64,000 nucleotides of DNA from Pseudoneurospora amorphoporcata (lineage: Eukaryota > Ascomycota > Sordariomycetes > Sordariales > Sordariaceae): the NCBI GenBank assembly GCA_033297205.1, contig MU859091.1, positions 62,001 to 126,000 of the forward strand, written 5' to 3'. Of this stretch, positions 20,019-33,200 are shown one piece after another (the first letter of the stretch is position 1; each line of letters starts with the position of its first letter). The notes under the pieces are model-generated. The model saw nothing but the letters and a program-made list of their open reading frames with translations. It was not told where the DNA came from and did no database searches. A program made the position numbers and the translations under genes.

Positions 20019-22318
20019 ATGGTTCACATTCCTTTAGTTGGCAAGGCTAAAAAGGTTCGTATTCACACATCCCCCTCTTGCTGCCTACGGGGAACATGGT
20101 ACTAATATCATTGCTCTAGCCCAAGTTCGAACTTCACCTCAAGGCATGTTGTCCTCACCATGAACTTCGCTATATATAGTTAGTCGTCTAACTCGAGCCC
20201 TAGGTCCATGACTTGAACAATGTGCCACTTGTCTCAGGAGGTTCCCTGGTAAAATGGCACTTTCCACACAGCATTCACTCGGAGCACCGCGGCAAGACCC
20301 AGAAATGCCCCATTGCCAACCACCGAGTTGACTACAACTACTCAAAGATCATCCCTATCCGCATCGCTGTCGACCGCAACAACAACCTTACCGAGTGTCC
20401 GATCGAGTTTGAGGTTCTGCAGCTGTTCAGCACCAATGCCACAGTGAACGGCAACGGTCCAGCGCCCATCCGAGAAGAGAAAACCACCCTGGGTGTTGTT
20501 CGCCTCAACCTAGCCGAGTATGTCGAAGAGAGCGAGTCCATCCTCCGGGATGGTTTTAGGACCGGCATCAGTCCGTTTTTTCTCGGATCTCCCGGCGGTC
20601 CAGCAGCGACCGACTTCCGGTTCGGACACAGCCGTAACCGCAGCTCACTAAGCGCGGTTACACCAGCACCGGCGGACGGAAACAGCCCCAAGTATCTACG
20701 GCCCGATGCGGAGGAAAAGGAGCAGGAACGTCCTATGACGGCCATGACCACCAAGACCTTCGCTACGACAGCCACCATGACCCCGGCAGAGGACGTCCAA
20801 GACGGCGTGGTGCGTCGTTACCTGATGCAGGAAAGCAAGATCAACTCGACCCTCAAGATTAGCATCCTCATGATCCAAGTCGAGGGCGAGCGCAACTTCA
20901 TCGCCCCGCCGCTCAAGACCGCTCCCGTTTTCGGCGGCATCGCCGGCCTCATGGCTGGCGACGTGCTAGACCCTAACGCCGACGTCTACAACGCCGCCCG
21001 CAACCACCACCAAGCCGCGGCCGATCTGGCGCTGGGCCAGTTACCCAGTCTCAGCCACAAGTCGCGGGACAAGTTCGAGGTACAGGACTGCTACCGTCGG
21101 GTTCTGGCTGCCAGCTGGGAGTCCCAGCCGGGCGAGTTGACAGCCGATCAGTGCATCGAGGACATCTTCTCTGGAGGCGACGGGTTCCGAACGGACATGT
21201 CTTCGGCAGCGAACACCTCACCCATCTTGCGTGGTCGCGGGGGTTACAGCAACAACGTCAACAGCAACTTCGGAGACGGATTACGTGCTGGACACAGGAA
21301 GAAGCACAGTTTCGGAGGAGGACACGGACACCACTTTCGCTCCGCCTCGGGCCAGTACTACCGCGACCAGCGCGATAAGCTCGCGGCCGCCATTTCCATA
21401 GGACTGGGTGGCGTGCCAAGGGCGGCGCCCACGACTCCCGGCCCGAACAAAACCTACCGTACCCCGAGCGCAGGAAATTCTCGATCCCGCCACCTCCGTC
21501 GCGATGAGCCCACCAGCGGCTCGGCTTCTGGAGACGAAGACAGCGGCAGCAATGGCAGGGGTAACAACAGAGATACCCTCCGCCGCCCACAAACTGCCGC
21601 TCCAACAACATCAACCCAACAAACGCAAGGAAGCATGGCCCGCCTAAGACAGCACATCCGTCACCACAGCGGAACGAGTGATAAGAGCATTCGAACCGTA
21701 ATGGCGGAGCAACTGCAGCGCCCTGAAGGAGGCGCGGCCGACAAAGATAGCTGGTACAACATCAACAACTACGGCTTCACGCGCGACCTCGGGGGAGCCG
21801 ACGACGCCACCAGCCTCAAAAACCTCCTGAACAGCCTGAACAACAAACCCAACAACCTCAACACCAATGGCTATAACCGCCCCGCTACCTCCGCTTCCAC
21901 CATGACGCCCACAGCCAACAACTCCGTAAACAACATCAACACGTCCCTCAACAACGGCCTCTCCCCCGCTTTCAGGGATCTGGGCAAGATGTTATCATCC
22001 GCCGCGCCCCTCGGCTCTCCCCCTCACCTGAACCGCCAAGACAGCCAAGTCCAAGATCCCGTTTCGATGGGCGTCGTGATCACGGACGGAGAGAATAATA
22101 GTTATGAAAGTAACATTGGGAGAATGGGTTTCGGAGGAGAAAGAGGACGTGACAGGAGTGATAGCTTGGGCAGTTTAGCTACGCTATCGTTGGGTAGTGA
22201 GGAGGGGAGTGGAAGTGGTAGGGGAGGTGGCGGATGGGGAAACAGAAAGGCGAGAGAGGTGGATGAGTTTGAGGTTAGGGATGATTTGGTTGCTTGGACT
22301 ATTCCTGCTTGGGGGTAG
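20019..22318 (+). CDS. NT-C2 domain protein (EEIG1/EHBP1-type N-terminal C2)
   Basis: Three exons, 20019-20054, 20120-20143 and 20204-22318, give 724 residues. The joined N-terminus (MVHIPLVGKAKK / PKFELHLK / VHDLNNVPLVSG) rebuilds the start of an NT-C2 domain, with VKWHF, HRGKTQKCPI and VRLNLAEYVEE following to about residue 190 and IQVEG near 245. NT-C2 domains are C2-like beta sandwiches found at the N-terminus of membrane-associated eukaryotic proteins such as EEIG1, EHBP1 and plant PMI proteins; lipid or Rab contacts are the usual inference. The rest is Asn/Ser/Gly-rich and probably disordered, ending in VAWTIPAWG. Intron 2 starts with GC instead of GT (AAG/GCATGT), the only choice that keeps the frame. 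The stop is 290 bp from the convergent RecA-like gene's stop. Confidence 0.82.
20144..20203 (+). other. GC-AG intron
   Basis: This 60-nt intron has the donor AAG/GCATGT, a CTAAC branch site and a CTAG acceptor. Using the nearby GT (20148) instead would add four bases and break the frame into the conserved VHDLNNVPLVSG segment. GC-AG introns are a known minor class. Confidence 0.75.
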
Positions 22319-22608
22319 GTTGCTTTTGTCAAAAGAAGGCAAGGGAAGGGAAGGGAAGGGAAGGAGAAAGAGAGAGAAAAAGGAGATTGGGCTGACAGGT
22401 TTAAATAGTTGTTTTATTTTGTATCTTCCTTCTCTTCGTACTTTCCTTTGTAGCGTGGAGTTGTAATAATAGATGGTTTTGGCTTCTTTATTGGTTTTCA
22501 CATGTCTTGTCTTGGTACATCAAAATCCGAGTATCGCCACACTTCTTCGACCACCACCACTCCCGTCTCTTTCCCAATTCTCTCTCAATTCCCTTCATAA
22601 CCTCCTAC

Positions 22609-24144
22609 CTATCTAAAAGCATCAACAACCCTCCCACTCCCCTTCTCAATCTCCACTGCTCCCCATCTCTGCTCCCTACTCCTTCTCGTCAGCCCCTTCC
22701 TCTTTCCTTCTCCTTCACCCGTTTCGCCCAAAACACCCTCTAACCCTTCATAAACCCCAAGCTCATCCAGCAAAACTTCCACTGCCCATACATACCCTCC
22801 ATACCCTCCTCCGTAAGCCCCTCCTCGCTGTCGACTCCTTCCCCTAGGCACCCTGGTGCACAATAAATGTAAATCGAGCATCTGGGAAAAGACCATTCCG
22901 TAGGAGGGTTTGTTTCTTCTGGAGGCTGCCGCAGCTGCTGCCGTTGCCATCTGGGGTTGTGTTTGGTGTTGTTGTTGGAAATGGTTTCCGTATCCTCCGT
23001 GTCCTCCTCCACCTCTGTAACTTGCAGGAGCAACACCAGCAGGTTGTTGTTGTTGTCCGACCAAACCAGTCATAACCCCCACAGCCCCTTCCATAGGTGC
23101 CGGAGGCGGAGGATTGAATATCGACCGCATGATGCTGAGATCAGGCTGTTTTGGCCCTCTGTTGTTGTTGTTGTTGTTGTTGTTGTCATCATCAAACATC
23201 GATGACGTAGAATTCGAAGAAACCGGTGAAATCGTAGAGTTGAGAAGCATCACCAATGGTCCCCTCCTACTAAGCCCGCGGATTTGATCAGATAACTGAA
23301 CCGCCGAGTTGTGTGCTGCAAACCTGTCGCTGCCGGTCTTGTTGCGGGCGAAGAGGGTGTTGAGGAGGTACGAGGTGTCGGTTATTAGGATTAGGGATGG
23401 TAGCGGTGATGCGTTGCTGTCCGCTTTCTGTTCTTGACCTGCTCCTCCTCTCCCTCTCTCAGTCCCGGCACTCTTATCCGCTGAACTTGAGCCTAACATG
23501 TCGGTAGCAGTCTTCTGCTTATTAGAGGAGGAGGTATCCTCCTCCAACTCCCTCAAAACCTCCCTCAACCCCTCCGCATCGAAAACCCTCGCCACCAACA
23601 CCCGTTCCAAACAACTTTTGATCTCTTCCCTCTCCACCTGCTGTGCGTTGCCATTCCCTTGAAGCAGCACCCTAGCCTCACTAACAAGCGCCAGTCTCAA
23701 CCTCGGCAACAAACTCGTCGTGGAAAGTGTCGTGATGATCATTGCCTTCGCCTTCGCCTCAGGCTTTGCTTTACCCGCCGCCGAAGGAGCAGAAGCCAGT
23801 AACAACATGCGCGCAACAACCTGCAACCCAATCCCCAACCCGATCGACTCTTCTTCGCTGCTTATGCCAACCACACAACCGGGCTCAAAACCCCCTTCAA
23901 ATCCTCCTGCACCTCCTTCTGCTGCTGCTTCTGCTGCTGCTCCGGTGCCTCCGCCGAGAAGGACGTGGGAGTCGAGCTCGCGACACCCAGTGGAGAATAA
24001 ACCATTGTAACTATGACCGCGAAGCCTTGATATTCGGGCATCTTGGGAGAGGAGAGCGGAGGCGGGGACTGGTTGGAACATGGGAAAGTGCGATGGGTGG
24101 CATGTTTTGCTGTTAGGGTTGGGGATGGAGGCCATGGCTTCCAT
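22609..24144 (-). CDS. RecA/Rad51-paralogue-like protein with degenerate P-loop
   Basis: An uninterrupted frame of 511 residues from an ATG at 24144; a second ATG three codons later is an alternative. LFSTGCRELDSHVLLGG (about 50-66) is the typical lead-in of RecA/Rad51 cores. The position expected for Walker A reads VVGISSEEESIGLGIGLQ (about 91-108), with no GK[ST]. A Walker-B-like LILITD is near 251-256, and LSRRGPLVMLLNSTISP resembles the region after it. Insertions are low complexity: Gly/Ala near 64-87, Ser/Lys near 203-248, and an Asn run coded by a GTT repeat near 23161-23190. The family points to homologous recombination or DNA repair as an assembly partner, not necessarily an ATPase. 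Rad55/Rad57-like or Shu-complex-like roles are possible but not shown. Confidence 0.7.
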   Translation of the reverse strand: MEAMASIPNPNSKTCHPSHFPMFQPVPASALLSQDARISRLRGHSYNGLFSTGCRELDSHVLLGGGTGAAAEAAAEGGAGGFEGGFEPGCVVGISSEEESIGLGIGLQVVARMLLLASAPSAAGKAKPEAKAKAMIITTLSTTSLLPRLRLALVSEARVLLQGNGNAQQVEREEIKSCLERVLVARVFDAEGLREVLRELEEDTSSSNKQKTATDMLGSSSADKSAGTERGRGGAGQEQKADSNASPLPSLILITDTSYLLNTLFARNKTGSDRFAAHNSAVQLSDQIRGLSRRGPLVMLLNSTISPVSSNSTSSMFDDDNNNNNNNNRGPKQPDLSIMRSIFNPPPPAPMEGAVGVMTGLVGQQQQPAGVAPASYRGGGGHGGYGNHFQQQHQTQPQMATAAAAAASRRNKPSYGMVFSQMLDLHLLCTRVPRGRSRQRGGAYGGGYGGYVWAVEVLLDELGVYEGLEGVLGETGEGEGKRKGLTRRSREQRWGAVEIEKGSGRVVDAFR

Positions 24145-25113
24145 TTGGGCGAAGAAAGTGGGTGGTAACGTCGTGGCTGATGATGGGTGATTTAGTGAGG
24201 GTTTTTGTGCAAAGATTTAACAGGGTCGTTGTTATGAGAACATTTTTCGATGTGGTTGGATGTTGGGTTGACGTAGTCGTTTGTTGAAAATTGTTGTCAC
24301 GTTGGAAGAATGGGCGAGTTGGAGACGATACGTACCTACGCGAGTGACGCTGCTTCAAGAACCTTGGACAAGAAAAACAACAATGCCGTAGCAACACATT
24401 ACCATGACAGATGGGCAAAGTATCGTCATCTGCGACAGCAACTGCAAAGCCGGCTTCAAAATATATACCACAATCCATCATTCGTATTCTCCATTGTCTA
24501 ATAATACTACATACAATACTATTCCATGTTCGTTCAAGGACGACTCAGTAGGATAAACCGTACAATTCCAAAGGTGATGTCCTTGATTATGTGCTAGGTA
24601 AAACTTGGTATGGTACTGTGTACGTTGATTCTCGTAGAGCAGCTGCAAGAGGAAACAATGCAAAAAAGACGATCGTGAAGAAACAACCGCCCGGAAAAGA
24701 GGAATCGTCGGACTCCTATTGAGGTTTAACAAAAACTAAACAGACAAGAGAGAGATAAAGAAGATAGTAAGAGCACCATAGGAGCGGCGGTCCCAACGAG
24801 CACACACGCCTGTTACTCTCCTCCCATCATTTGCGCACCAAAAGCAAAAGATTAGCAATTTTTTTTCGTACAGGAGTCTTCCTGCACTGCCGCAATCGTT
24901 TCCTCCCCATCTGACTACCGAGAAACAACCCTTGCGCCCAGAACGGAGGTCCTGCTCGAACGATCCCGGCGGCCGTGTATGGGAGCCATACGTCGTACTT
25001 CGCAATTCCTCGCGTCAGATCTTGGCATAAAACAAATCAGCAAATTTCGGCTTCAGGTGCTGATGCTAGCTCGTTTCACCATCACGCCGTTCACCCCACG
25101 ACAATGCCCGTTT
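24145..25113. other. Promoter of RecA-like gene and 3' region of pal1
   Basis: About 970 bp between the start codon of the RecA-like gene and the stop codon of pal1, both on the minus strand. Small frames here share no feature with known proteins. Confidence 0.45.
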
Positions 25114-27266
25114 CTACGCGTATTGCGAGGGTACAGGACCGGCGTCAGCGCCAGGAGGGGCCGGGCGGGTCCTCCGTCCGCCCTTCAAGCTCTTCATGCG
25201 GCCCAGAATACCGGTTGGCTTTTGCTGTCCTTCCTCGAGGGCCATGGCCGCATCTGTGGTAGCCCGACGCTCCAGGTTCCCTCTAGGACTGCTGTTGTCG
25301 GTCACCCGCACGCTAAAGCCCTCCTCTCCTCCCTTACCCTGGCCGTATTCTGAAAAGAAGGGGTTGCGCTCAGAGTTGGGGGTGTTCATGCTGTTAGAAC
25401 TTCTACCACCGTCGCCTGGGGGAGACCTCGCGTAGTTGTAATCCGTGCTGTTGAGTCTGCCCAGAGACTGGAACTCCCGCTCACGGGAGGTGCCCTTGTT
25501 GATGTTGCGAATCCGGTGGGCAAGGGACTTCTTGCGTGCCAGACCGTTGGTAGTCAACTCCTGAGCGAGTTCGTCTTGGCGTTGCTGAATCGCGGTACGC
25601 GCAGCCGGTGTGCCTTCCAAGAAAGTCGAACTGCCAAGTCCCAGAGACTCGTCACCGTGCACGGCGCTGCCGCGGGAGGTGGGGTCGAAAACGGGCAGCT
25701 CACTCTTGGATGAAAGATTCTTGTCCTTGATTTGCCACTCTATATAGGCCTCCTGGTCGTGTTGACCCATGAACGTGGCATGATCCGGTCGGGGGTTCAA
25801 AGGTCCAGCGCCACCAAGACTGTTGTTCAACGAGCCTTCAGGGAAGGCTTCCATAGGAGCGCGCCTACTTCCGTTCTTGTTCCGGTGGGGGTTGAGAGCA
25901 TCGAATGGTCCATCGTGATGGAACACTGTTGATGATGTCTGTTAGCGCTGAAAATCAGACATGAAGTTTGGGATAACTCACTTCCGGTTCCATAGATGCT
26001 TGTGGCATCAAGCTGGTCAATAATGTCGAGCTTGCGGTTGGTAGGCTTCTTCTCCTTGTTTTCGCGGTGACGACGCTCGCGCTCGCGCTCACGCCGCCTG
26101 GCATCACGGGCCCTCTTTTCCTTCTCATCCTCGGTCAAGTCAAGCACAGACGTATCCGAGTTTCTGCGCGGACGCCTTTCCGTTCTTCGCTGCTGCGGAG
26201 GAGAGTCGATGTCGATGAGTGTGCCGCTGTTTCCAGTTCCGCGGGGCTTCCTGGAGCGAAGGTCTTCCTCCTGAGAGCGAGATGGGCGATGAGCGGGGGG
26301 AGGTCCTCTGGGCTTAGCATTCTCACGTCCTGCTGGAGGAGGCACAGGTCGGCGGGCTGCCGGCGGAGGGGGGGGCTTTGAGCCAGATGGCCTATCATCG
26401 AGCGTGAGGGAACCCTACGAAATAAATGTCAGTCAACCGGTACGACATCAATTTTGGGCTCCATGACACCCAGCAAATGAGGGCTTGTGACTTGTTACAG
26501 CCGCAAGTGGGAGGATCGGGGGCAACATACAAATATGTCCTCGGCCGTGGCGGACGGCTTCCTTCCAAAGCCAGACATGTTATCGGAAACTGATCGGTTG
26601 GTTTGTGAAATCGGACGAGCGTTGCTGGCAACTCCGATGTCGAGAAAAGGGTTCCGCGAGGTAGGCCTCGGAGGGGGATCGTCGAACGGAGAGATGAGAG
26701 GTCCTGAAGTGGTGGGAGAGGCACGGTCACGGTTGCGGAAAGGATTGTTTGAATTGAGCGACAAGCCAGCAGACTGCTGATCTAAATCCCAGGTCAGGGG
26801 AAAACCCCAAAGCGTCAGCGAGCCGTCTATCAAGGAAAAAAAAAAAAAGTGGATTTGGGAGCAGCGGCACCATGCATGCGAGTGACGCCTGTGATAGGGA
26901 TATGAAACAGCAATCTCCTCTACATGACACAGCGGACTCAACGGCGGAGTGCACTGATAGATAAGGTAGCGCGCCCTGGGCGGCCAAGAGACCAGGCAGG
27001 ATCGCCCCAATGGGACAAAGATGGACAAAAAACTGGGAAGTGGGAAAAGCGGCAACCTTCAGAACCTGGCAATGGGTGGATCGGCCGTTTCTATTCTGTT
27101 GCAATTGAAGGGGGGCCGCTAAACAAAGCCATGCAAACGGGGGCCTTGCGTTTGGGGAGGGGGTAGAAGGGGAAGCAGATCGCCCAGGGGTCGGGTTGCT
27201 TTGTGAAAGATATAAAAGGGAACCGTTCAGGCACTCACCATTCTGCTCCGACTGGAAAAACGCCAT
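25114..27266 (-). CDS. pal1: Pal1 family cell-morphology protein
   Basis: Four exons, 27266-27239, 26781-26531, 26414-25982 and 25925-25114, give 507 residues. The first coding exon is only 28 nt and is followed by a 457-nt intron with a GTGAGT donor; the other introns are 116 and 56 nt. The Pal1 core is clear: KLDIIDQLDATSIYGTG / FHHDGPFDALNPHRNKN and RRAPMEAFP (about residues 220-275), the middle splice falling exactly inside it. NPFRNRD and NPFLD near the N-terminus are NPF motifs that usually bind EH domains. In fission yeast Pal1 sits at the cell cortex and growing tips, and in budding yeast the family is at endocytic patches. A cortical or endocytic adaptor role is inferred. It faces ck-1a across a 10.8-kb gap. 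Confidence 0.87.
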
Positions 27267-30200
27267 GATGGGCTAACTATTTGGTGTTTTTGGGGGAGGA
27301 TTTTGCTGGAATACAGTGGTGTGCACGGTTCGTTCGTCCGGTGTTGAGGCGGGTGGTTGTTGGTTGCCCGGTCTGTTGGCCACCAACGCTGGTTGTATGA
27401 CTGAGCTATGTGAGCAGGTGCCGTATGGTGCCGTATCTGCTCCGGATGCGTGCTGCGGGATGCGGACGCGCGGTCTGTGATACGGGTCTTTAAAGTGTCT
27501 TGCGGTTCTGGGTTGCCGTGCCGTGGGCTCGCGTCATACCAGATAAGAAGTTCGGGTTGCACTTGGCTTTTGCAGAATGGACGAATTGCCGGGAGGTGGT
27601 GGTTGATGACGGTTTGTCCCTGGCCAAATATAAAACAGCAGGTAACAGCCAACAACAAGTCGATCTCAAATGTCCCTTGGAACCTTGAATTAGCCAACGG
27701 CCGCGGGTTCCGACTGGACGATTGAGTCTTGAAGGGCTGTGTTTCGCCACGCGACGCAACGCTGCCACAACCGGCGTGTGTGTGTGTGTTTTTGTTGATT
27801 GGCGCTCGACGTTGAAGAAGTCGAACCCAATTGCGAATGCGCGGGGTCTTTGAAGTGAAGTGCCGTGAAGGATGATTCACTACTAATATGCAAGCACTGC
27901 TTTCCAAATCGGTGGCGGCTGCTGCTGCTGCTGCTCGATCGCGCTTCCTGTTCTGTTCCCAAAGTGGCCGTGGCCTACTTGTAGCGACACAGACAACCTG
28001 AAATGTCGATCTTTCTCCCTGTTTCCGACGTCCCTGGGCTTCCGAATCGGTCCCGGTGGTGTGACACGGGCGGGCGGTTGGCTTCTCTTTTGAGGGGGTG
28101 GTTGTGAAAAGCGGAGGACTTGGTCTCGGGTCGGCTGACCAACAAGTGGACTGCAAACTGCAAGGTGACGGGCGATGGGAGTGCGAGACTCGCTGGGCTC
28201 GAGGCTGAGCTGTGTGTCTGGCGCAGAAGAGCCGAGGGGGATGATGGATGGAGAGAGGGAGCGAAAATAGGAGTAAGAATTAGCTTGAGATGCTTCTTTC
28301 TTCGTCGACCGACCAGGATCGATCGGTGTCGCGAGTAATGGTAAAGTGTAGTAAGGAGGGTGTACTGTAGTTGTTGTAAGGCCGTGGACGCGATCAAGCA
28401 CAAAGAGAGTGCGAATATTGATCCTTGGTGTGGATGTCCAGTGACAAGCAGTCGGGAGTGCGAGCAGAAGGAGAGGAAAAAGGGAGGACCGGAGCGAAGG
28501 GATTGTGCTGTCGACTTTGGCTTTCCAGTGGCAGTGGCAGCGTTCTTCCGGCGGGCAGGCGGGCAGGTGGGCGGCGAGCTATTTCCTCCCGTGGTCTCCA
28601 GTCTCCAAAAGTACCTCTACACTGCGAGCGATCCGAAAAGGAGATTGCAATGGGAATCGACCGGCTCCTCTTGGAAAGTCTTGGGGCATGCCAGACGCAG
28701 GGTTCCCGTGCCGGCTGTTACTTGATAGGTGGAGGCGGTGGGGATGGGTGAGAAGAGCGCAATGAGAAACCCCCAGCCAAGGGTCTCGCTTCGCCCTTCA
28801 ATCTATCTTATCTTGCCTGTTCTTGTTCAGGATGGAAATGATGATGGGAAACAAAAAGAGTAAACAATTAGTGTAATGTAGAAACCATCTGTGCTGCACA
28901 ACCAAGAGTTGAGGCCCGGCGGCCAACGCGGTACACGGATCCCGGAAATATAGAGAAGCGGATAGTCACAGGCCACTTCCTTGCGCAGAGTGACAGGTGA
29001 CCACGACGGTGCGGTGGTGACGGAACGACGGGATAGGTGTTGCTGGGTTGTTAATAGAGAAGAAAAACAAAGAAGAGCAAAACGCGGAGAAGTTGGAAAG
29101 CAGGAACCAGCCGGAGAGGGAAAAAGAAAAAAAAGAGACAGAACAACGCTAGTGAACCAGGCACAGCTTTGGAAAAAAAGACATCTCTGTGCAACTCGAC
29201 CTCAACCGGTTGATCTCTTGTCTCTTGTCGGTTGATGAGACTAAAAATTCCCAACTCAAAGGCGCATCTCCAAAAATGTCCCCAAGAACGCGGCCTCGGT
29301 GGCTCTTTCGCCAGGGCGCCTAAACCCTTTTGGGAGCATCTCCACACTTAGCCTGCAGGGCATGTTCCATCCGACGGGCCATTGTGGTCCATCGAGCATC
29401 AAAAGCCACCGCAGTCTGCAGTCTGCCATTTCTGTCATGTTTCCCGTCTTGTTTCTTCTCACATGAGCGGCCCGTCTGCTGGAATGACGCCCGAGCGGTC
29501 TGACTCTGATCCGACGTCTGACGAGAACCTAGCACATGTCTTTTTACTGTCCGCCTGCAACGACAAATATCGTGCTCGGTCTCAACGTTTGTGAGTTCGT
29601 CCCTTGCGAGGAAAGAAGGACGGGATGAACCCCAAGTCCCTAGCGCCCATAAATGGTCAACTCGGGCGCTGAGTGGTCAACCCCACAACCGCTGCCGGTC
29701 GCAATGAAAAGAAGCACTTGAGCAATAAAAAACAGTTGGTCTTCACGTGGATAAGTTTAGGCCGTTTCCAAACTGGGGATCCCCATCTTGATACAGAGTG
29801 TTATGCAAACAATATTCAACTCCCTCCTCCGAACTGGCTGTTTCAACACGCGCGCATCACCCGAGTTCAACACCTTCCTACGGTGGTGATGCTCTCTCCC
29901 CGCATTGCCCGACTCCACGTGAAAGAAATGGGGGACCAGCCGAGTGCAATGGGCAGCTGTCTTGCTCTTCTGGGCGTTCCGTGAAGCTCTCACCGCGCGG
30001 TAACGTCATCTACCCATTTGATGGGGTTTCCCTGGTTCTCATGTTCAAGCCCTCCGATGATGAAGAGGCAGCTTCACGTCGATATACCCCGAAGGCACAG
30101 GGCCGTCCAAGTAGGTACCCGCCTCCACATACTGTCCAAGTGGCTGAAGTCCCTGCATGAAAACAGCATCTGCGATGCAGTAGGCAATGTACATTACCTA

Positions 30201-33200
30201 CCCAAAAGATGAGTTGATAATGAGGTTCTACAGGGGACAGAACTGGAGATACTTACAGCAGTTGCTGCGAAAAATACCCCTGGACCCTTGAAAAGAGACC
30301 CCTGCTCCATCAAATCCTACCCCGTATATCAGCCGCCAATAGGGAACAGGGGGGCAAACAAAGAAATCAAATTCGGTCAGGCCAAAAAAGGGGTCAACAC
30401 TCCAAGGTTCCTGGTCTTATTTCCTTGGGGGGGTGCCAGGGTGCATACAGAAGGCGCCAGGCACAGTCATTCAGGCACACTACGGCGGATGCTATTCTAG
30501 GCCATGTGGATGCTATGCGGCCATGGTACGTACCTCACAGGTTGCGCCGCTGCCGTTTTCTTTCAACGTCGCCCCATCTCTGCGCCAACTTGCTTGCAAA
30601 AATGCAAAGACGGCAGCAGCAGCTTGAGAGATACATGCCGAAACTAAACCGGGGTACATACCGTATCCACTCTAGATTCTCAACAGTGTCCATAGGTATT
30701 CATCTACAAAACTTAAAGATGGTAATCAGAGACTCAAAAAAGAAATCCCGGCCCCCTTTTCAATACTCCCACTCCTTGCAGGTAGCATCTTCGTATATCA
30801 AACCAAGATTCGACGATAGCAGCCTCAAATATAGGCAGTATTGCGGCTTTATTCTCATCCCTCTAGACTTCCGCCGATTTAGGTATCGAGTCGAGTCTCG
30901 GCTGGCAGAATTCGGAAGAGGCAGCAACGGCAAAGACTTGGGTCACAGGGGTCTAGACATCTTGTCTATGTTGCCTTCGAGGAACACACCGCTGAGCACA
31001 GACGAAGTGAAAGTGTAGGTACAGACCATACATGTCGTTGTGATACTGTCAGCTTTAGATGACGGACCTCGACTCTATGCCGGCCTCTCTATCTACACCA
31101 TAATTTATGAATAATTCAGTGGAGCTCTACTCAACAGTCTGTCAGGGATGAATAGAAGTACTCCTTCACTCAGGCACATGTGGTGACGATATGACCAGTT
31201 ATTACTCTGACTGATCAAACGGGCAATCGCTCGGGTTCTGGCTGTTATTCGGTAAAAGTTATGGTTGCAGTTGAACATTAGGACCATGTGCGACACACCG
31301 TCGTTATCCCGAGTAGAGCACTACCAGACGTAGTAAGCTGACATCATTTGGTAGCTCAACCAAAGGAACACACATCACTCCGGTCTCGCAGAAAATTGCG
31401 ACTGTTTGTGTCACCGCCAGACATAGTCGGGCTTTTTCGACAAAGTGTGCACAGAGGACCATCTGTTGAGCACACAGGTACTAGAATAGAGAAAAGCTCA
31501 CTAGTGTCTTGCCACACTTATTTTCATACATTATGGTCCCTTCAGCAGTCATGACTTTTTGTTGGGATTCATTCACAGATGAAGGTGTTAAAGCATATGG
31601 TTTTACATTAAAAGAATCAAAAATTGGAACGTGGCATTTGAGAAGGACGCATCACGAATCAGAACCAATCAAGGTTGCCATCATCATCTTCGTCAGCAAT
31701 ACTGAGATCCGTCTGTCACAGGAAAACCAAAGACACCGAGAAACTGTTCAGTTTTCTCTGTATTGAGCGGACTTGATAGCCATGACGGCTGGGACCCGGC
31801 GTGCACAGTGATCACGCCTGCTAACCCACGGAAAGGTAAGGTAGAGTGAGTAATACGACCAAACCATGTGGCAATAGCCTCATATTATGGTGGAAGATTA
31901 CACCAGCCCACCAGCTGGATCAAGAACGCGGTCTCACTGATGGCATTCCCAAAGAATAAACGGAGTGTCTGTTCACTACTCCATAATCAGCTCATGTTGC
32001 ACCTATAAAGTAAAGACTATATTGTACCAAATGACATCAGTCCCGGGAGACATCAAACAAGTGAGCATTGGAGATGTGTTTGTCCAGAGCATCCAGGTAC
32101 TTTCCTATAAAAGGCCACTATGACTTTTATTGCTCAAATTGGGACCGATCATAAAGGTAGGTAATGTAGTCTAGCGACTATCTTGGTGAGGTGTATTTCA
32201 AGCTTAACACTGATTATCTTGAGTAAAGCTCTGTATGAATATGCGAAGAAAAAAACAATTATGTCCACTAGAGGTAATGTCAAGGACGTATATTTTTTTT
32301 ACTCTCGTGAGACACTGCTGATTACTGGTGAAACATGACAGTGAGAGAACGGACCAACATGACATTCATGTCATATCGGCATGAGAGAACCCAGCTAAAT
32401 AGTTGACATAGGTCCAGCTAGATTAAGCTTTCTCTTTAGTCATTGTCAAGCACTAGAGGTTTTTCTTACACATGATGACGGGGGGCTTTTATTGCATGCT
32501 TACCGGTAGAATCCTCCTGGATGGGTATTGGATGTGTGAACACTATCCGGGTAGCTCTCGGGCGTGGGTAAATGTATGAATGATGATGATGAGGTCACTC
32601 GTGTGAAGAACCCGGTATGCTTCACCATGTCGTCACGGCTGATAGTGGTCAATAGATACCATTTCTTCCTCTTTACTCTCTCCTCACTTCGAAAGCCTTC
32701 ATTCATGAGGTTTGTTGATGCAGTGTCCTGTTATCGCCCCTTTACACGCACCAGGCCATCAACCGTCTTGATGCTCTCAGTCTCTATATGGTCGTAGTGC
32801 GTCACTCCACCATATGAGACATCCAAGGCGACCTGCTAAGTATGATGACGAGCATAGCAGGAAGATCAAATTTCTCTCAACGGATGTATCAAGTCCAGGG
32901 TACTTCCCGTCCGTCAGGAGAAGAACCCATCATCCCTGACTCCGTCCCGCACACCCTTTCCATGTCGATATCCAGGTACGTTCGGTACACCTGCCGTCTT
33001 GGCGCTTGCCCTTGAAATTGAAGGCTACGTAGGTACCACATATGGTTTATAGGGAGATACTCGTCCGAGAAGCGCGATGGGAAGCCAAGGGTAGGTACAT
33101 GCTACGTCAGGTACACATTCCATGAGGTTTAGATTCTTAAACGATGCTTCCACTTAGCTTCCAGAACGCAGTGATAAAGATGCTTGCGAGACGTTCTCCA

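Noticed and set aside
27227..28156. 309-residue minus-strand frame overlapping the pal1 start
   Set aside because: No ATG at its start, different frame from pal1, and composition typical of a pyrimidine-rich leader.
30425..31018. 197-residue plus-strand frame in the gene-poor interval
   Set aside because: No domain or low-complexity pattern typical of local genes; likely chance.
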